This document shows positions 55,743 to 64,000 of a stretch of 64,000 bases of DNA, piece after piece. Under the pieces are notes generated by a model. The model saw only the letters and a list, made by a program, of their open reading frames with translations, searched no databases and was not told where the DNA came from. Source of the DNA: Rhodopseudomonas pentothenatexigens (GTDB lineage Bacteria > Pseudomonadota > Alphaproteobacteria > Rhizobiales > Xanthobacteraceae); contig NZ_UFQQ01000001.1 of NCBI RefSeq assembly GCF_900218015.1, positions 186,001 to 250,000 of the forward strand, given 5' to 3'. The position numbers and the translations under genes are program-made. Positions within the stretch are counted from its first letter, which is position 1. The number at the start of each line of letters is the position of its first letter.

Positions 55743-56528
55743 CTACTTATTCCCATAAGACACACCCATCCCGGCCCGTACGTCGGCCTGGATGCCGTAG
55801 GGTGCGATCGGGTAGCGCAGGCCGTTCTTGGCCAGTTGCTTCATGCCGTCGATCGCCTTGGCGAGGTGCGCCGGGCTCAGCGCCATCAGCATCTCTTCGT
55901 CGGGCACGCCGCCGTAGCGGCGTTCGGCGAAACACGGCAGCGACAGGCTCGGCTCGCCGGTCTTCAGCGCCCTGCCCCAGGAATCCGCACAGGCGGTTTC
56001 ACCGACCACGCTCCATTCGAACTTCTTGTAGCCGGCATATTGCAGCCCGTTGATCAGGATGATCATCTGCCCCGGCGTCGCATAGACCAGACATATGTCC
56101 GGCGGGTCGAGCCGGCCGCTCGCCAGCGGCGACACCGCCATCGCCTGATGCCGGCCGAACGGCACGACGTCGAGCGCGTGCTGACGGGCGCTGGCATCCT
56201 CCGGCGTCGCGTGCCAAACGCCGACATAGGACCGTCCGGCGAGCCATCGCTCGTCCTGAGGCGCCAGCCCGATCACGGCGCGGCACTGCTCACCGACCAG
56301 ATCGGCGGCGGTGATGCCGACGGTCCACCCCAGCCGCGACGCCATGCTGACGATCTGGTCGGTGGTGTGGATCGCGTTGGGCCGGCGGATCTTCGGCACC
56401 GCCTCCATCTCGGCGACGGTTCGGAACAGCTTCATCCCGATCACCGTGGTCTTCAGCCGCAACAGCGCGTTGAGATCGGCGACCAGGCCGGCAAGATCGA
56501 TGCGCTCCGACGCGGCGACGGCATCCAT
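55743..56528 (-). CDS. DUF169-family protein
   Basis: This encodes 261 residues. TVIGMKLFRTVAEMEAVPK near the N-terminus, the middle DICLVYATPGQMIILINGLQY and ACADSWGRALKTGEPSLSLPCFAERRYGG are the DUF169 pattern. The function is unknown. Three cysteines (C199-like, C214-like region) could bind metal. It is 38 bases downstream of an SDR gene on the same strand, so they are probably cotranscribed. Confidence 0.82.
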   Translation of the reverse strand: MDAVAASERIDLAGLVADLNALLRLKTTVIGMKLFRTVAEMEAVPKIRRPNAIHTTDQIVSMASRLGWTVGITAADLVGEQCRAVIGLAPQDERWLAGRSYVGVWHATPEDASARQHALDVVPFGRHQAMAVSPLASGRLDPPDICLVYATPGQMIILINGLQYAGYKKFEWSVVGETACADSWGRALKTGEPSLSLPCFAERRYGGVPDEEMLMALSPAHLAKAIDGMKQLAKNGLRYPIAPYGIQADVRAGMGVSYGNK

Positions 56529-56566
56529 GGCGGACTCCCTTCGGTTTGTTGTTATTGTTGGTTCGC

Positions 56567-57535
56567 TCAGCCGAGCCGCCAGCCGACTTCGGCCGCGAAA
56601 CTCTGATAGAACTCGACCTCGTAGGCGCGCTCCGGCATGGCGCGCACGCGCGCGTCGAGCGCATGGGCATCGTCGCCGACCAGGATGCGCCAGTCCCCGC
56701 CGCGAACGCCGTCGAGAATGGTGCGGGCGGCTGCAGCGGCCGTGGTCGGGGCGTCTTCCAGGAAACTGCGCGCCCGCTCCTTCGCCATCGCCCGGATGTC
56801 GTCGTCGGAGGTCTGCGACAGATCGATCCCCGCCGCCGATAGTCGCTGCCGGGTGCCGGCGACCTCCTCGGCGCTGAGCTCGTCCGTGCTATCGCCGGTC
56901 TGGATCCGGCGCGAATTGCTGACGATCGAGGTGCCGATGTGGCCCGGCATCACCACCGAGCATCGCACATGCGGTGCGTTCAGCCGCAAATCGCCGATCA
57001 GCGCCTCGGAAAATCCCTTCACGGCGAATTTTGCGGCACTGTAGGCGGTGTGCGGCGCTAAGGGGCCGATCGACGCCCAGAAGCCGTTGACGCTGGAGGT
57101 GTTGACGATGTGTCCCTCGTCGGCCGCGATCAGCATCGGCAGGAAGATGCGAGTGCCGAGATAGACGCCGCCCCAGCAGATGTTGAAGGTGCGCTCCCAC
57201 TGCTCGCGCGAATTGGCGATCATGCTGCCGCCGCCACCGATCCCGGCATTGTTGAAGAGCAGATGGATGCAGCCGGTGGCATGCTGCGCGGCGACCTCGT
57301 CGCGAAACCGCAGCATCTGCGCCTCGTCGGAAACGTCGACGATGTGGGTGGTGAGCCGCAGCCCTTGCGGCAGGCCGCCGGCCTCGCACAGCCGCCGCGT
57401 CTCTTCCATCGCGTCCGCCGAGACGTCGCAGATCGCGACGTGGCAACCTTCAGCGACGAGCTGACGGGCAAGTTCGCGGCCCATGCCCGCGCCGCCGCCC
57501 GTGATCACGGCAATCCTGCCGGCGAAATCCCTCAT
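56567..57535 (-). CDS. SDR-family NAD(P)-dependent oxidoreductase
   Basis: This encodes 322 residues. The cofactor motif is ITGGGAGMGRELARQ, the NNAG equivalent is LFNNAGIGGGG, and the catalytic Tyr-Lys pair is YSAAK in PHTAYSAAKFAVKGF. It probably oxidises or reduces a hydroxyl or keto group. Compared with typical 250-residue SDRs it has a ~65-residue C-terminal extension. The substrate is unknown. Confidence 0.9.
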   Translation of the reverse strand: MRDFAGRIAVITGGGAGMGRELARQLVAEGCHVAICDVSADAMEETRRLCEAGGLPQGLRLTTHIVDVSDEAQMLRFRDEVAAQHATGCIHLLFNNAGIGGGGSMIANSREQWERTFNICWGGVYLGTRIFLPMLIAADEGHIVNTSSVNGFWASIGPLAPHTAYSAAKFAVKGFSEALIGDLRLNAPHVRCSVVMPGHIGTSIVSNSRRIQTGDSTDELSAEEVAGTRQRLSAAGIDLSQTSDDDIRAMAKERARSFLEDAPTTAAAAARTILDGVRGGDWRILVGDDAHALDARVRAMPERAYEVEFYQSFAAEVGWRLG

Positions 57536-57755
57536 GGCCGCGTCGTTCCTTCCCGGTTTTGATACGCGCCGGTTCGAGCCAGCGCTGCGCCCTGGAGCTT
57601 AGCGGGAGGCCGCGGCTTTCGCGAGTCCATCGCAGTGCCCTGCAGTCTGGCCTGCATTCGTCGTCAGGCGCGTCCCGGACAGCACCGCACTTTTTCAAGG
57701 TGGCGAATTGCCCTAGTGTTGCAGGCAGATTCAGCCGAGCCTTGGGAGTCCGACG

Positions 57756-58073
57756 ATGCTGGCAGCCACCCTTCAGACCGCCGCGTTTCTGTTCCTGCTG
57801 CTGGTCGCGCTTCTGGTGTTCTCGGTGTTCGTCGCGTTCACGGCACCGCCGCTGACCAAATCGCCGAAGCCCGGCTTCACGACGGTGCTGATGTATTTCG
57901 CCGCCGAGCTGGCCGCGCTGATCGTCGCGATCTGGCTGGTTGTAGAGGTGTCGTCGTTCGAACTGCTGCCGGTGCTGATCGCGCTGGCGATCGCCGCAGT
58001 GGTGTTCGCCCCGCAGCTGGTCGCCAAGATCCCACTGCCGGATTCGGTCGCCGGGATGCTCGGCCGCAAGTAA
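57756..58073 (+). CDS. Small membrane protein, unknown
   Basis: This encodes 105 residues with three hydrophobic segments (~5-30, 44-64 and 69-87). I recognise no family. A bidirectional terminator follows at about 65 bases. Confidence 0.65.
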   Translation: MLAATLQTAAFLFLLLVALLVFSVFVAFTAPPLTKSPKPGFTTVLMYFAAELAALIVAIWLVVEVSSFELLPVLIALAIAAVVFAPQLVAKIPLPDSVAGMLGRK

Positions 58074-58138
58074 TTTCCGCTGCGGAGCCTGCCCGCGCGC
58101 GCGGCGGGTCAGGCCAAGCAGAGCTCGCCACGATGCTG

Positions 58139-58166
58139 GAAAACCGCCCTCCGGGGCGGTTTTCGT
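58139..58166. terminator. Bidirectional intrinsic terminator
   Basis: AAAACCGCCC-TCCG-GGGCGGTTTT gives a 10-bp stem with A and T tracts on both outer sides. It lies between the convergent stops at 58073 and 58199 and suits both genes. Confidence 0.88.
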
Positions 58167-58198
58167 TGAGACGCCGGGTTCTGTCTCGGTCGACAGTC

Positions 58199-58636
58199 TT
58201 AGCGGATACGGCCTCGTCGCAGCCGGGCGATCGCGCCGGCGCAGATCTGCATCGTCACGCCGACCAGCCATCCGATCAGGATCAGCCAGCTCGACACCGC
58301 GTGCAGATTGAGACGCAGCACCACCGCAGAGACCGACACGAACGCCGCCAGGGTCGCCAGAAAGGTGCCGAACGCGCTGAGGAATTCGGCGGCGTCGATC
58401 TTCCCTCGGGAGCGCGGCTCCTCGTCAGGGTCGTGGAACGTCAGCGGCGGAATGTCGATGCCGAGATAGAACCCGACGGCGCCGATCGCGATCATCGCCA
58501 GCAGGAAGCCGACGGTGGTCAGCGCCGCGAAGCTGGTGCCGACATGCGCGCCGACGAAGGTGCCGCACGCCGCGCCGGCCAGCGCAAGGCCGGTGCGTTC
58601 GAGAAAATGGGCCGCCTTCCGCACCCGCAGTCGCAT
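58199..58636 (-). CDS. Small four-helix membrane protein, unknown
   Basis: This encodes 145 residues from the ATG at 58636. Hydrophobic helices are at about 18-38, 41-60, 82-103 and 109-134. The middle carries an acidic loop (FHDPDEEPRSRGKIDAAEF). I see no known signature. It shares the terminator with the convergent membrane gene. Confidence 0.65.
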   Translation of the reverse strand: MRLRVRKAAHFLERTGLALAGAACGTFVGAHVGTSFAALTTVGFLLAMIAIGAVGFYLGIDIPPLTFHDPDEEPRSRGKIDAAEFLSAFGTFLATLAAFVSVSAVVLRLNLHAVSSWLILIGWLVGVTMQICAGAIARLRRGRIR

Positions 58637-58787
58637 GGTCGAGTCCTCGGCGTTGCACAGGCGCGTAACGTATGACAATTCGATGATGGGCGGAAGCCTG
58701 CCGGACGCGGCGGAGCTCCGCAAACGCGACGCATCCGCGCGCGTGCGAAGCGACTATCCGACCCGGCTGCAGTCTTCGACGTCGCGC

Positions 58788-61058
58788 CTACCAGCGATAG
58801 CGCAGCGTGCCGATCACCGTGCGTCCCTGGCTGAGATAGCAGTAGCCGGCATTGCACACCGCGATCTGCTCGTCGGCGATGTTGTTGGCGTTGACCTGAG
58901 CCTGGAACCCGGCGAACTGCCGTGCCAGCTTGCCGAGATCGTAGCGCATCGCCAGATCGACCAGCGTATAGCCGGCATTGCGATCGGTATTGGCGTTCGA
59001 CGTCCAGGTCGAATCGATGTAGCGGACGCCGGCTCCGAGTCCGAGGCCGTCGAGCGGACCGTTCAGGAACGTATAGTTCAGCCAGCTCGACGCGGTGTGC
59101 CTCGGCGTCACCGCCGGCACCTTGTTCAATTCGCTGGCGACCGTCGTCTTGGTGATTTCGGCGTCGGCGAACGTGTAGGCCGTGACCGTCTCCAATTCCG
59201 GCGTCAGCCGCGCTCTGGCTTCGAGTTCGACGCCCTGAACGTGGATCTCGCCGACCGATGCGTAATAGGCGATGCCGTTGACGTAGCCGGCGAGCTTCGC
59301 CGCATTCTTCTCTCTGAGATCATACACCGAGGCGGTCAGCAGCACGTCGGAGCGCGGCTGATATTTGACGCCGCCCTCGAACTGCTCGCCTTCCGACGGG
59401 GCCAGCACGCTGCCGTCGATCGCCAGCGACGTCGACGGCTGGAACGAGGTGGCGTAGCTGACATAGGGCGCGACGCCGCTATCGAAGTGATACAGCAACC
59501 CCGCGCTGTAGGAGAATGCAGAGTCGTTGCGCTGGCCGGTGACCGCGTTGGTGTAAGTGTTGATCCGAGTCTGATCGGCCCAATCGTGCCTTCCGGCCAG
59601 CGACAGATGCCAGCCGCCGAACCGCATCTGGTCCTGCAGATAGAGCCCCACTTGCTGCTGGGTCGCACGCGAGCCGGAGGTGTAGGCGGGCGTCGCACCT
59701 GCGATCCCATAGGTCGGTTTGGTGATGTCCAACGCGTAGATCGCCTGCACGGCGCTGCCGCCGAACTCGAAGTCCCACACGTTGTGGTCGTAGTTCAAGC
59801 CGGCAAGCACCCGGTGCGCCACCGGACCTGTGACGAAATCCGCCTGCAGATTGTTGTCGGTCTGCCAGCTGGTCTGCTCGTCGCCGACCGCATAGGCGGC
59901 CCGATTGTAGATGGACGTGGTGGAGTTGGCGAAGCTGCCGCTGAGATAGCGCGAATCCGTCTTCAGATTGGAGAACCGCGTGTGCTGCCGGAACGTGAAG
60001 ACTTCGTCGAACCGGTGTTCGAGCTTGTATCCGGTCTGCACCTGCTGCAGCTTCAAATAGTCGTATTTCGGATCGCTGGCGCGCAGATACTGGCCGTCGA
60101 CGGTCAGCAATTTGCCGTTGCGATTGAGCGCGGCGACGCTGGCATCGGTTTCGTCTTTCTGCAGCAAGGCGTAGGTCGTCAGGGTGGTGTCGGCCGTCGG
60201 ACGCCAGGTCAGCGACGGCGCCAGCATCAGACGCTGGTCGGCGACGTCGAAGTTGGTCTCGCCGCTGCGGGCGACCCCGACCAGCCGGTACAGCAGCGAC
60301 TTGTCGGGATTGGCGGCGCCGCCGATGTCGAACGCGGTCTGAAACCGGTCGAATGTGCCGGCCTGAATCGCGATCTCGTTGACTTGATTGTCGACGGGAA
60401 ATTTCGAGCGTCGATCGACCAGTCCGCCGGGCACCGATTGTCCGTACAGCACCGCCGCCGGGCCCTTGATGATTTCGACGCGGTCGAGCTGGTACGGCTC
60501 GGTGCGAAAGGTCGAGAAACCCGCCGGGAACTGCTTCAGCCCGTCGCGGAAGTCGCCGAGCGTCGTGGTCGCGAAGCCGCGGATGTAGATCTGATCGAAC
60601 CTCGGATCATAGCCGAACGCGCCGGTGGTGACGCCGGCGGAATAGCGCACCGCTTCGGGAATGCTGGTGACGCCGCGATCGTCGAGTTCTTTCCGGTCGA
60701 CGACGCTGACGGAACGCGGCGTATCGATCAACGGCGTGTTGGTCTTCGACGCCGAACTCGCCTGCCCGGCGACGTAACCATGATCGCCGGCATAGATCCG
60801 CTCGTTGACCGATGCGGTCGGCGCCGCCTGCGGCGGATTCCGCGCCGCCCGCGTGACTCGCGCCGCTCGCGCCGTCGTCCGCGAACTCGCCACCGGCGCG
60901 CTGCGAGCGCGCTGTTGCTGCTGTGGAGCGTCGACAGTCACGGCCGGCAGATTGGATTGCGCCCTCGCCTCGTGCGAGCCGTAGGTCGCCAGCGCGAGCA
61001 GGCTGACCGTGCAGAGCAGGAGAGTCTGCTTGATGGATTGTCGTGTCTGCAGCTTCAT
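58788..61058 (-). CDS. TonB-dependent siderophore receptor
   Basis: This encodes 756 residues from the ATG at 61058 (a GTG at 61064 is possible). A signal peptide ends near ARAQS. The plug domain starts with NTPLIDTPRSVSVVDRKELDDRG and contains PYQLDRVEIIKGPAAVLYGQ. The barrel ends GRTVIGTLRYRW with the terminal aromatic typical of outer-membrane proteins. An Ala/Arg-rich stretch at ~50-80 precedes the plug. It most resembles the FhuA/FpvA group, which imports ferric hydroxamates. No sigma/anti-sigma pair is nearby. Confidence 0.93.
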   Translation of the reverse strand: MKLQTRQSIKQTLLLCTVSLLALATYGSHEARAQSNLPAVTVDAPQQQQRARSAPVASSRTTARAARVTRAARNPPQAAPTASVNERIYAGDHGYVAGQASSASKTNTPLIDTPRSVSVVDRKELDDRGVTSIPEAVRYSAGVTTGAFGYDPRFDQIYIRGFATTTLGDFRDGLKQFPAGFSTFRTEPYQLDRVEIIKGPAAVLYGQSVPGGLVDRRSKFPVDNQVNEIAIQAGTFDRFQTAFDIGGAANPDKSLLYRLVGVARSGETNFDVADQRLMLAPSLTWRPTADTTLTTYALLQKDETDASVAALNRNGKLLTVDGQYLRASDPKYDYLKLQQVQTGYKLEHRFDEVFTFRQHTRFSNLKTDSRYLSGSFANSTTSIYNRAAYAVGDEQTSWQTDNNLQADFVTGPVAHRVLAGLNYDHNVWDFEFGGSAVQAIYALDITKPTYGIAGATPAYTSGSRATQQQVGLYLQDQMRFGGWHLSLAGRHDWADQTRINTYTNAVTGQRNDSAFSYSAGLLYHFDSGVAPYVSYATSFQPSTSLAIDGSVLAPSEGEQFEGGVKYQPRSDVLLTASVYDLREKNAAKLAGYVNGIAYYASVGEIHVQGVELEARARLTPELETVTAYTFADAEITKTTVASELNKVPAVTPRHTASSWLNYTFLNGPLDGLGLGAGVRYIDSTWTSNANTDRNAGYTLVDLAMRYDLGKLARQFAGFQAQVNANNIADEQIAVCNAGYCYLSQGRTVIGTLRYRW

Positions 61059-61346
61059 GTTCACATCCCGATGCTACCGGCTTCGCCAGCCTATTCGGTC
61101 GTGTTACCTCGGCACCGAGCGCAGCGCATCGTTCGCGGCGGTAGAATCTATCTAGAGGAGCCGCGCGAACTAACAGCGTGTGTTCAGAAACAATGGGACA
61201 TGCTTCGCAACGATCAGCTCCGCGCCGAGACGATCTCTCGACGCATCATGATCGTGAGTGGGCATCGCCGATCGACCGCATCGAGCAGCCGGACGGTCTC
61301 CCGCGTCGCCGGGATCGCGGCGCGGGAGACCGACTTGCTCTCCGGC

Positions 61347-61700
61347 TCAGAAGTTGAACGTCGTCGACACCAGATAGGTGCGCGGCGCACCGAGACCGAC
61401 CACGCCGCTGTAGCCCGAGGCGTAGTAGCCGAGGTTCTCGACGTTCTCGACCGCGGCGCGGATCACGATCGGCTTGCCGTTCCAGGGTGACAGGAAGGTG
61501 TAGCGCGCGCCGATGTCGAACCGGGTCCAGGACGGCAGCAACTGAGTGTTGGCGGCATCCACATAGGCCGCACCGGTGTGGATCGCCCGCCGGTCAGAGT
61601 GAAGCCATCGATGAACGGCACGTCCCATTCGGCACCGAGATTTGGTGACGAGGTTGATGCTGCCGCCGACCGCGCCGAGCGGCATCAGGCCGTTGAGCAT
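61347..61700 (-). pseudogene. Remnant of a second TonB-dependent siderophore receptor
   Basis: The 117-codon open frame joins two separated parts of a receptor. The start (NGLMPLGAVGGSINLVTK) is the end of a plug domain, normally followed by ~450 barrel residues. The end (RFDIGARYTF, then VENVENLGYYASGYSGVV and LVSTTFNF) is a barrel C-terminus. Between them are about 30 residues of unrelated, basic sequence. A large internal deletion and loss of the signal peptide make this non-functional. Confidence 0.8.
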
Positions 61701-62042
61701 GCTAGCTGGCTTTCAGGGCGCGTGTCATCGCGCGGGCGCAAGCCGGCGATGCGGCGAAGGGATCCTGTTGGCCGCGGTTTGAATAGTTCTGAGAACTGTT
61801 ACTTCAAGGCGAGCAACATCCGCACGATCGCCTATCGATTGTGATCGCAAAAAAGGAGACGATCGTGTCGTGCGGGCTCCGCGACGGATCAAATTCGCCC
61901 TGCGATGGGCACGCTCTGGATCGATCGACGCGCCACAGGCCAAGACTGCGTCAGGCCGTCCCCGGCTCGATGCCAAAGCTCGCCGGCGCCCAATGCGGGC
62001 GCCCCCCGCACCACCATGTCGATTGGAAAATATGCTCAATCA
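61701..62042. other. Non-coding stretch between the receptor remnant and the tRNA
   Basis: I see no gene with family character. A small frame with AAAAAAGGAGACGATC before a GTG at 61865 could be read, but its product is arginine-rich and overlaps a plausible antisense frame. It may contain the lost 5' part of the receptor remnant, decayed beyond recognition. Confidence 0.45.
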
Positions 62043-62063
62043 GCCGATCGGTCTGCGATCGGC
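62028..62063 (-). terminator. Probable terminator of tRNA-Pro
   Basis: The palindrome GCCGATCG-GTCTG-CGATCGGC (62043-62063) is a perfect 8-bp stem about 20 bases beyond the tRNA 3' end. On the minus strand it is followed, after about 12 bases, by a short TATTTTCC run. The run is not immediately adjacent, so the call is moderate. Confidence 0.5.
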
Positions 62064-62082
62064 GCGCAGCGACGGCTGCGAA

Positions 62083-62160
62083 TGGTCGGAGCGAAAGGAT
62101 TTGAACCTTCGACCCCTAGTCTCCCAGACTAGTGCGCTAACCGGGCTGCGCCACGCTCCG
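62083..62160 (-). tRNA. tRNA-Pro (anticodon GGG)
   Basis: On the minus strand the acceptor stem CGGAGCG pairs with CGCTCCG, followed by A and an encoded CCA. The anticodon arm is CTAGT-CTGGGAG-ACTAG, so the anticodon is GGG (reads CCC and CCT). The T arm contains GGTTCAAATCC. The 78 bases include CCA. Confidence 0.96.
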
Positions 62161-62539
62161 ATGCCATGTCGGCCCTGATGCTGTAGCGGCGATCAGGCGT
62201 TCGCGCAAGCTGCGGAGGATCAATTCGGGGAGGCTGTTTTCCGGAGAATGCCGCGGTGAAGCCGGGCGGCCCGATCGGCCCGTCGCCTATGTGTATCGCC
62301 GACTGTTCCGACGTGTCCTAAGCGTCCTGCCCGGCGGGTCACGTCTGCAGGGCCATAGCCCCTACGGCGCGGCGAATGCCCGGGGATTCCCGTCTTGGCT
62401 GCAGCCCCCGTCCTCAAATGCTCTCGTCCACGCGCATTCGTGGATGGCCGGCGACAAGCCCGGCCAGGAACGAAAATGACGGCTGTCCTTGAGTTTAAAG
62501 GCCATGCTTGAGATCATGGCTCAGGACGTCCGCCTGCCT
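62161..62539. other. 379-base non-coding stretch before the MerR gene end
   Basis: It holds the tRNA-Pro promoter region (minus strand) and, near 62446-62465, a GGCCGG/CCGGCC hairpin within GGATGGCCGGCGACAAGCCC-like sequence of the kind scattered through Rhodopseudomonas intergenic regions. I see no gene here. Confidence 0.5.
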
Positions 62540-63259
62540 TCAGGCGTCCTTGATCGCGGCGTCGAGCAGTTCTCGGCAGGCGATCAGATCGCTCAGGGCG
62601 GCGCGCAGCGGGGCGAGATCGACCGGCGGCTGCGATGGCGGCGCCTTGGCGGCGGGGAACTCGAGCGGCGGCAGATCGAACCGCGGTGCCCTGCCCGGCG
62701 CAGCCACGACCGGCGCCGGGGCGACGGCAAAATCGTCGTCGTGGTCGTCCTCGTGATCATCAAAGTGCGGATCATGGCGCGGCTCGGCGACGATCATACG
62801 GCGCGGCGCGGCCGGCGCAGGACGATGATCCGGCTCGGCCATTGCGGCGTGCAGATCCAGCCCCTCGTCCTCGCCGTCGTAATCGTCGTCATCGGCATCG
62901 ATGCCGCCCGGGACCGGCTCGAACTCTTCATCCTCGGCGACGGAGCGGGTGATCGCCGCCTCGACCGCGCCGAAGCTGGCGTGAACCTCGGCGTCGGCCA
63001 GCCGCTGCACCGATTTGATGCCGTGCTCTTTCAGGATCCGCTGCACGCCGCGGATGGTGTAGCCCTCGCCGTACAGCAGCCGGCGGATGCCCTTGAGCAG
63101 ATCGACGTCGTCCGGCCGGTAGTAGCGCCGGCCGCCCGACCGCTTCATCGGCTTGATCTGCGCGAACCTGGTTTCCCAGAACCGCAGCACGTGCTGCGGA
63201 ATGTCGAGCTCGGCTGCGACCTCGCTGATCGTTCGGAATGCGTCGGGCGCCTTGTCCAA
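62540..63259 (-). CDS. MerR-family transcriptional regulator with acidic tail
   Basis: This encodes 239 residues from a TTG at 63259, with GGGAG seven bases upstream; an ATG at 63340 would overlap ihfA by 68 bases. The MerR helix-turn-helix is [24 protein letters not shown], then the wing [20 protein letters not shown]. The dimer helix and effector region are followed by an acidic, His/Asp-rich, disordered part ([14 protein letters not shown]) and a helical end. No conserved effector cysteines of metal sensors are seen. It is the standard neighbour of ihfA in this group. Confidence 0.87.
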   Translation of the reverse strand: MDKAPDAFRTISEVAAELDIPQHVLRFWETRFAQIKPMKRSGGRRYYRPDDVDLLKGIRRLLYGEGYTIRGVQRILKEHGIKSVQRLADAEVHASFGAVEAAITRSVAEDEEFEPVPGGIDADDDDYDGEDEGLDLHAAMAEPDHRPAPAAPRRMIVAEPRHDPHFDDHEDDHDDDFAVAPAPVVAAPGRAPRFDLPPLEFPAAKAPPSQPPVDLAPLRAALSDLIACRELLDAAIKDA

Positions 63260-63272
63260 GGGCCGGCTCCCG

Positions 63273-63629
63273 TCAGGCGCCAGAAGCGGTCTGCGCGGTG
63301 GTGTCGTCGGCTTCTGCGGTCGTCGCCGGCGCCGCGCCATTGGCGTTGATCCGCTGCTTCAGGATCGCCGACGGCTTGAACACCATCACCCGCCGCGGCG
63401 AGATCGGCACCTCGGTGCCGGTCTTCGGGTTGCGCCCGATGCGCTGCCCCTTCTGCCGCACCAGAAACGAGCCGAACGACGACAGCTTCACCGTCTCGCC
63501 GCGCTCCAGGCAGTCGGTGATCTCTTTCAACACCAGTTCGACGAATGCCGACGACTCCGTGCGTGACAGCCCGACCTTCTGGTAGACCGCTTCGCATAGA
63601 TCGACACGTGTGACTGTTCGTCCGGCCAT
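63273..63629 (-). CDS. ihfA: Integration host factor subunit alpha
   Basis: This encodes 118 residues from the ATG at 63629, preceded by AGGTGGGGCAGG. The HU/IHF fold is clear ([57 protein letters not shown]). The proline-tipped arm that inserts in the DNA minor groove is at RNPKTG. It bends DNA in recombination and regulation. The C-terminal ~20 residues are an Ala/Thr-rich extension. Confidence 0.94.
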   Translation of the reverse strand: MAGRTVTRVDLCEAVYQKVGLSRTESSAFVELVLKEITDCLERGETVKLSSFGSFLVRQKGQRIGRNPKTGTEVPISPRRVMVFKPSAILKQRINANGAAPATTAEADDTTAQTASGA

Positions 63630-63771
63630 CGCCTGCCCCACCTCACGGCGAAAGAAAATCCGCGCTGAAATTAAGAGGTTAACAATCGGCGGTCAACAGC
63701 GCCGCGTCCTCAAGCGTCTCAAAATTAGCACCGAACGCCATGGAAATGCTGCTAAAATTTTACGCGCAGAA

Positions 63772-64000
63772 CTACCAGCGGAGCAGCGCGGCGCCCCAGG
63801 TGAAGCCGCCGCCCATCGCTTCGAGCAGCACCAGATGGCCCTTCTGAATGCGGCCGTCCTGGACCGCAGTGCACAACGCCAGCGGAATCGAGGCCGCCGA
63901 GGTGTTGCCGTGGCGGTCCACGGTCATCACCACTTTCTCCGGCGCGATGTGCAGTTTCTGCGCCGAGGCGTCGATGATCCGCTTGTTGGCCTGATGCGGC
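63772..64000 (-). CDS. fabH: Beta-ketoacyl-ACP synthase III, 5' part missing
   Basis: The minus-strand frame runs from the window edge to a TAG at 63772-63774, and the visible end is [18 protein letters not shown]..., then [20 protein letters not shown] and [17 protein letters not shown]. These are the last ~76 residues of FabH, including the catalytic Asn in HGNTSAAS and the conserved C-terminal GGGFTWGA. It starts type II fatty acid synthesis by condensing acetyl-CoA with malonyl-ACP. The active Cys and His lie outside the window. Confidence 0.95.
   Translation of the reverse strand, partial: PHQANKRIIDASAQKLHIAPEKVVMTVDRHGNTSAASIPLALCTAVQDGRIQKGHLVLLEAMGGGFTWGAALLRW

Noticed and set aside
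58515-61490. 991-codon plus-strand open frame
   Set aside because: It lies antisense to the intact TonB receptor and its translation is Arg/Gly/Val-rich without any family signature; long antisense frames are common at this GC content.
61841-62104. Small plus-strand open frame with a purine-rich site upstream
   Set aside because: The product is arginine-rich without family character, and the frame overlaps the tRNA gene region.

Overview
The window looks like chromosomal DNA of a Rhodopseudomonas palustris-type alphaproteobacterium (Nitrobacteraceae). GC content is high, gene order is typical of the group (dacF-tmk-holB-metG-tatD-MBL; rplM-rpsI; fabH-ihfA-merR), and two short palindromic repeat families common in Bradyrhizobium and Rhodopseudomonas are present. 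The species is inferred from general character, not from a database match. I see no prophage, insertion sequence, CRISPR array or rRNA. About 55 protein genes and one tRNA-Pro(GGG) can be supported. Both ends cut genes: ssb on the left and fabH on the right.

Layout. 1-9.5 kb: the ssb 3' end, a CorC/HlyC-type membrane protein, mazG, queC, a Tat-exported serine hydrolase, a CelD/FemAB-like acyltransferase, a cobalt-type nitrile hydratase operon (alpha, beta, activator) and a divergent enoyl-CoA hydratase-like gene. 9.5-18.1 kb: a UvrD-like helicase, a secreted collagen-like protein, a Glyoxalase_8/DUF3471-like protein, and a two-gene nuclease/ATPase module of the YhaO-YhaN (SbcD-SbcC-like) type. 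18.4-25 kb: a methyltransferase with an apparently lost C-terminus, a quinone-reductase-like flavoprotein, and a TRAP transporter (DctP plus fused DctQM) followed by an acyl-CoA ligase.

25-34.8 kb: the housekeeping operon dacF-tmk-holB-metG-tatD-MBL on the minus strand, an epoxide-hydrolase-like enzyme, rlpA and an AI-2E-family permease. 34.8-43.3 kb: a small monooxygenase, a diguanylate cyclase, rplM-rpsI with a clear promoter and terminator, a thioesterase, a second crotonase, a CoA-binding protein, O-acetylhomoserine sulfhydrylase (metY), a TMEM175-like protein, heme A synthase and a DUF2842 protein.

43.3-55.7 kb: an outer-membrane beta-barrel, dps, a di-haem cytochrome c peroxidase with an FNR/FixK-like box, and a five-haem NapC/TorC-like cytochrome. 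An exopolysaccharide cluster follows: deacetylase, CelD-like acyltransferase, Wzc-like chain-length protein with a degenerate kinase domain, GT4 glycosyltransferase and polyprenyl-phosphate glucose-1-phosphate transferase. 55.7-64 kb: DUF169 and SDR proteins, small membrane proteins, a TonB-dependent siderophore receptor beside the remnant of a second one, tRNA-Pro, a MerR regulator, ihfA and fabH.

The most interesting spots are the pairing of a quinol-oxidising multihaem cytochrome with a cytochrome c peroxidase under a probable anaerobic regulator, the kinase-dead Wzc-like protein, the nitrile hydratase alpha subunit with a His/Asp-rich N-terminus, and the TRAP/CoA-ligase pair behind an AT-rich regulatory patch. 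None is proven to be a new system from sequence alone.
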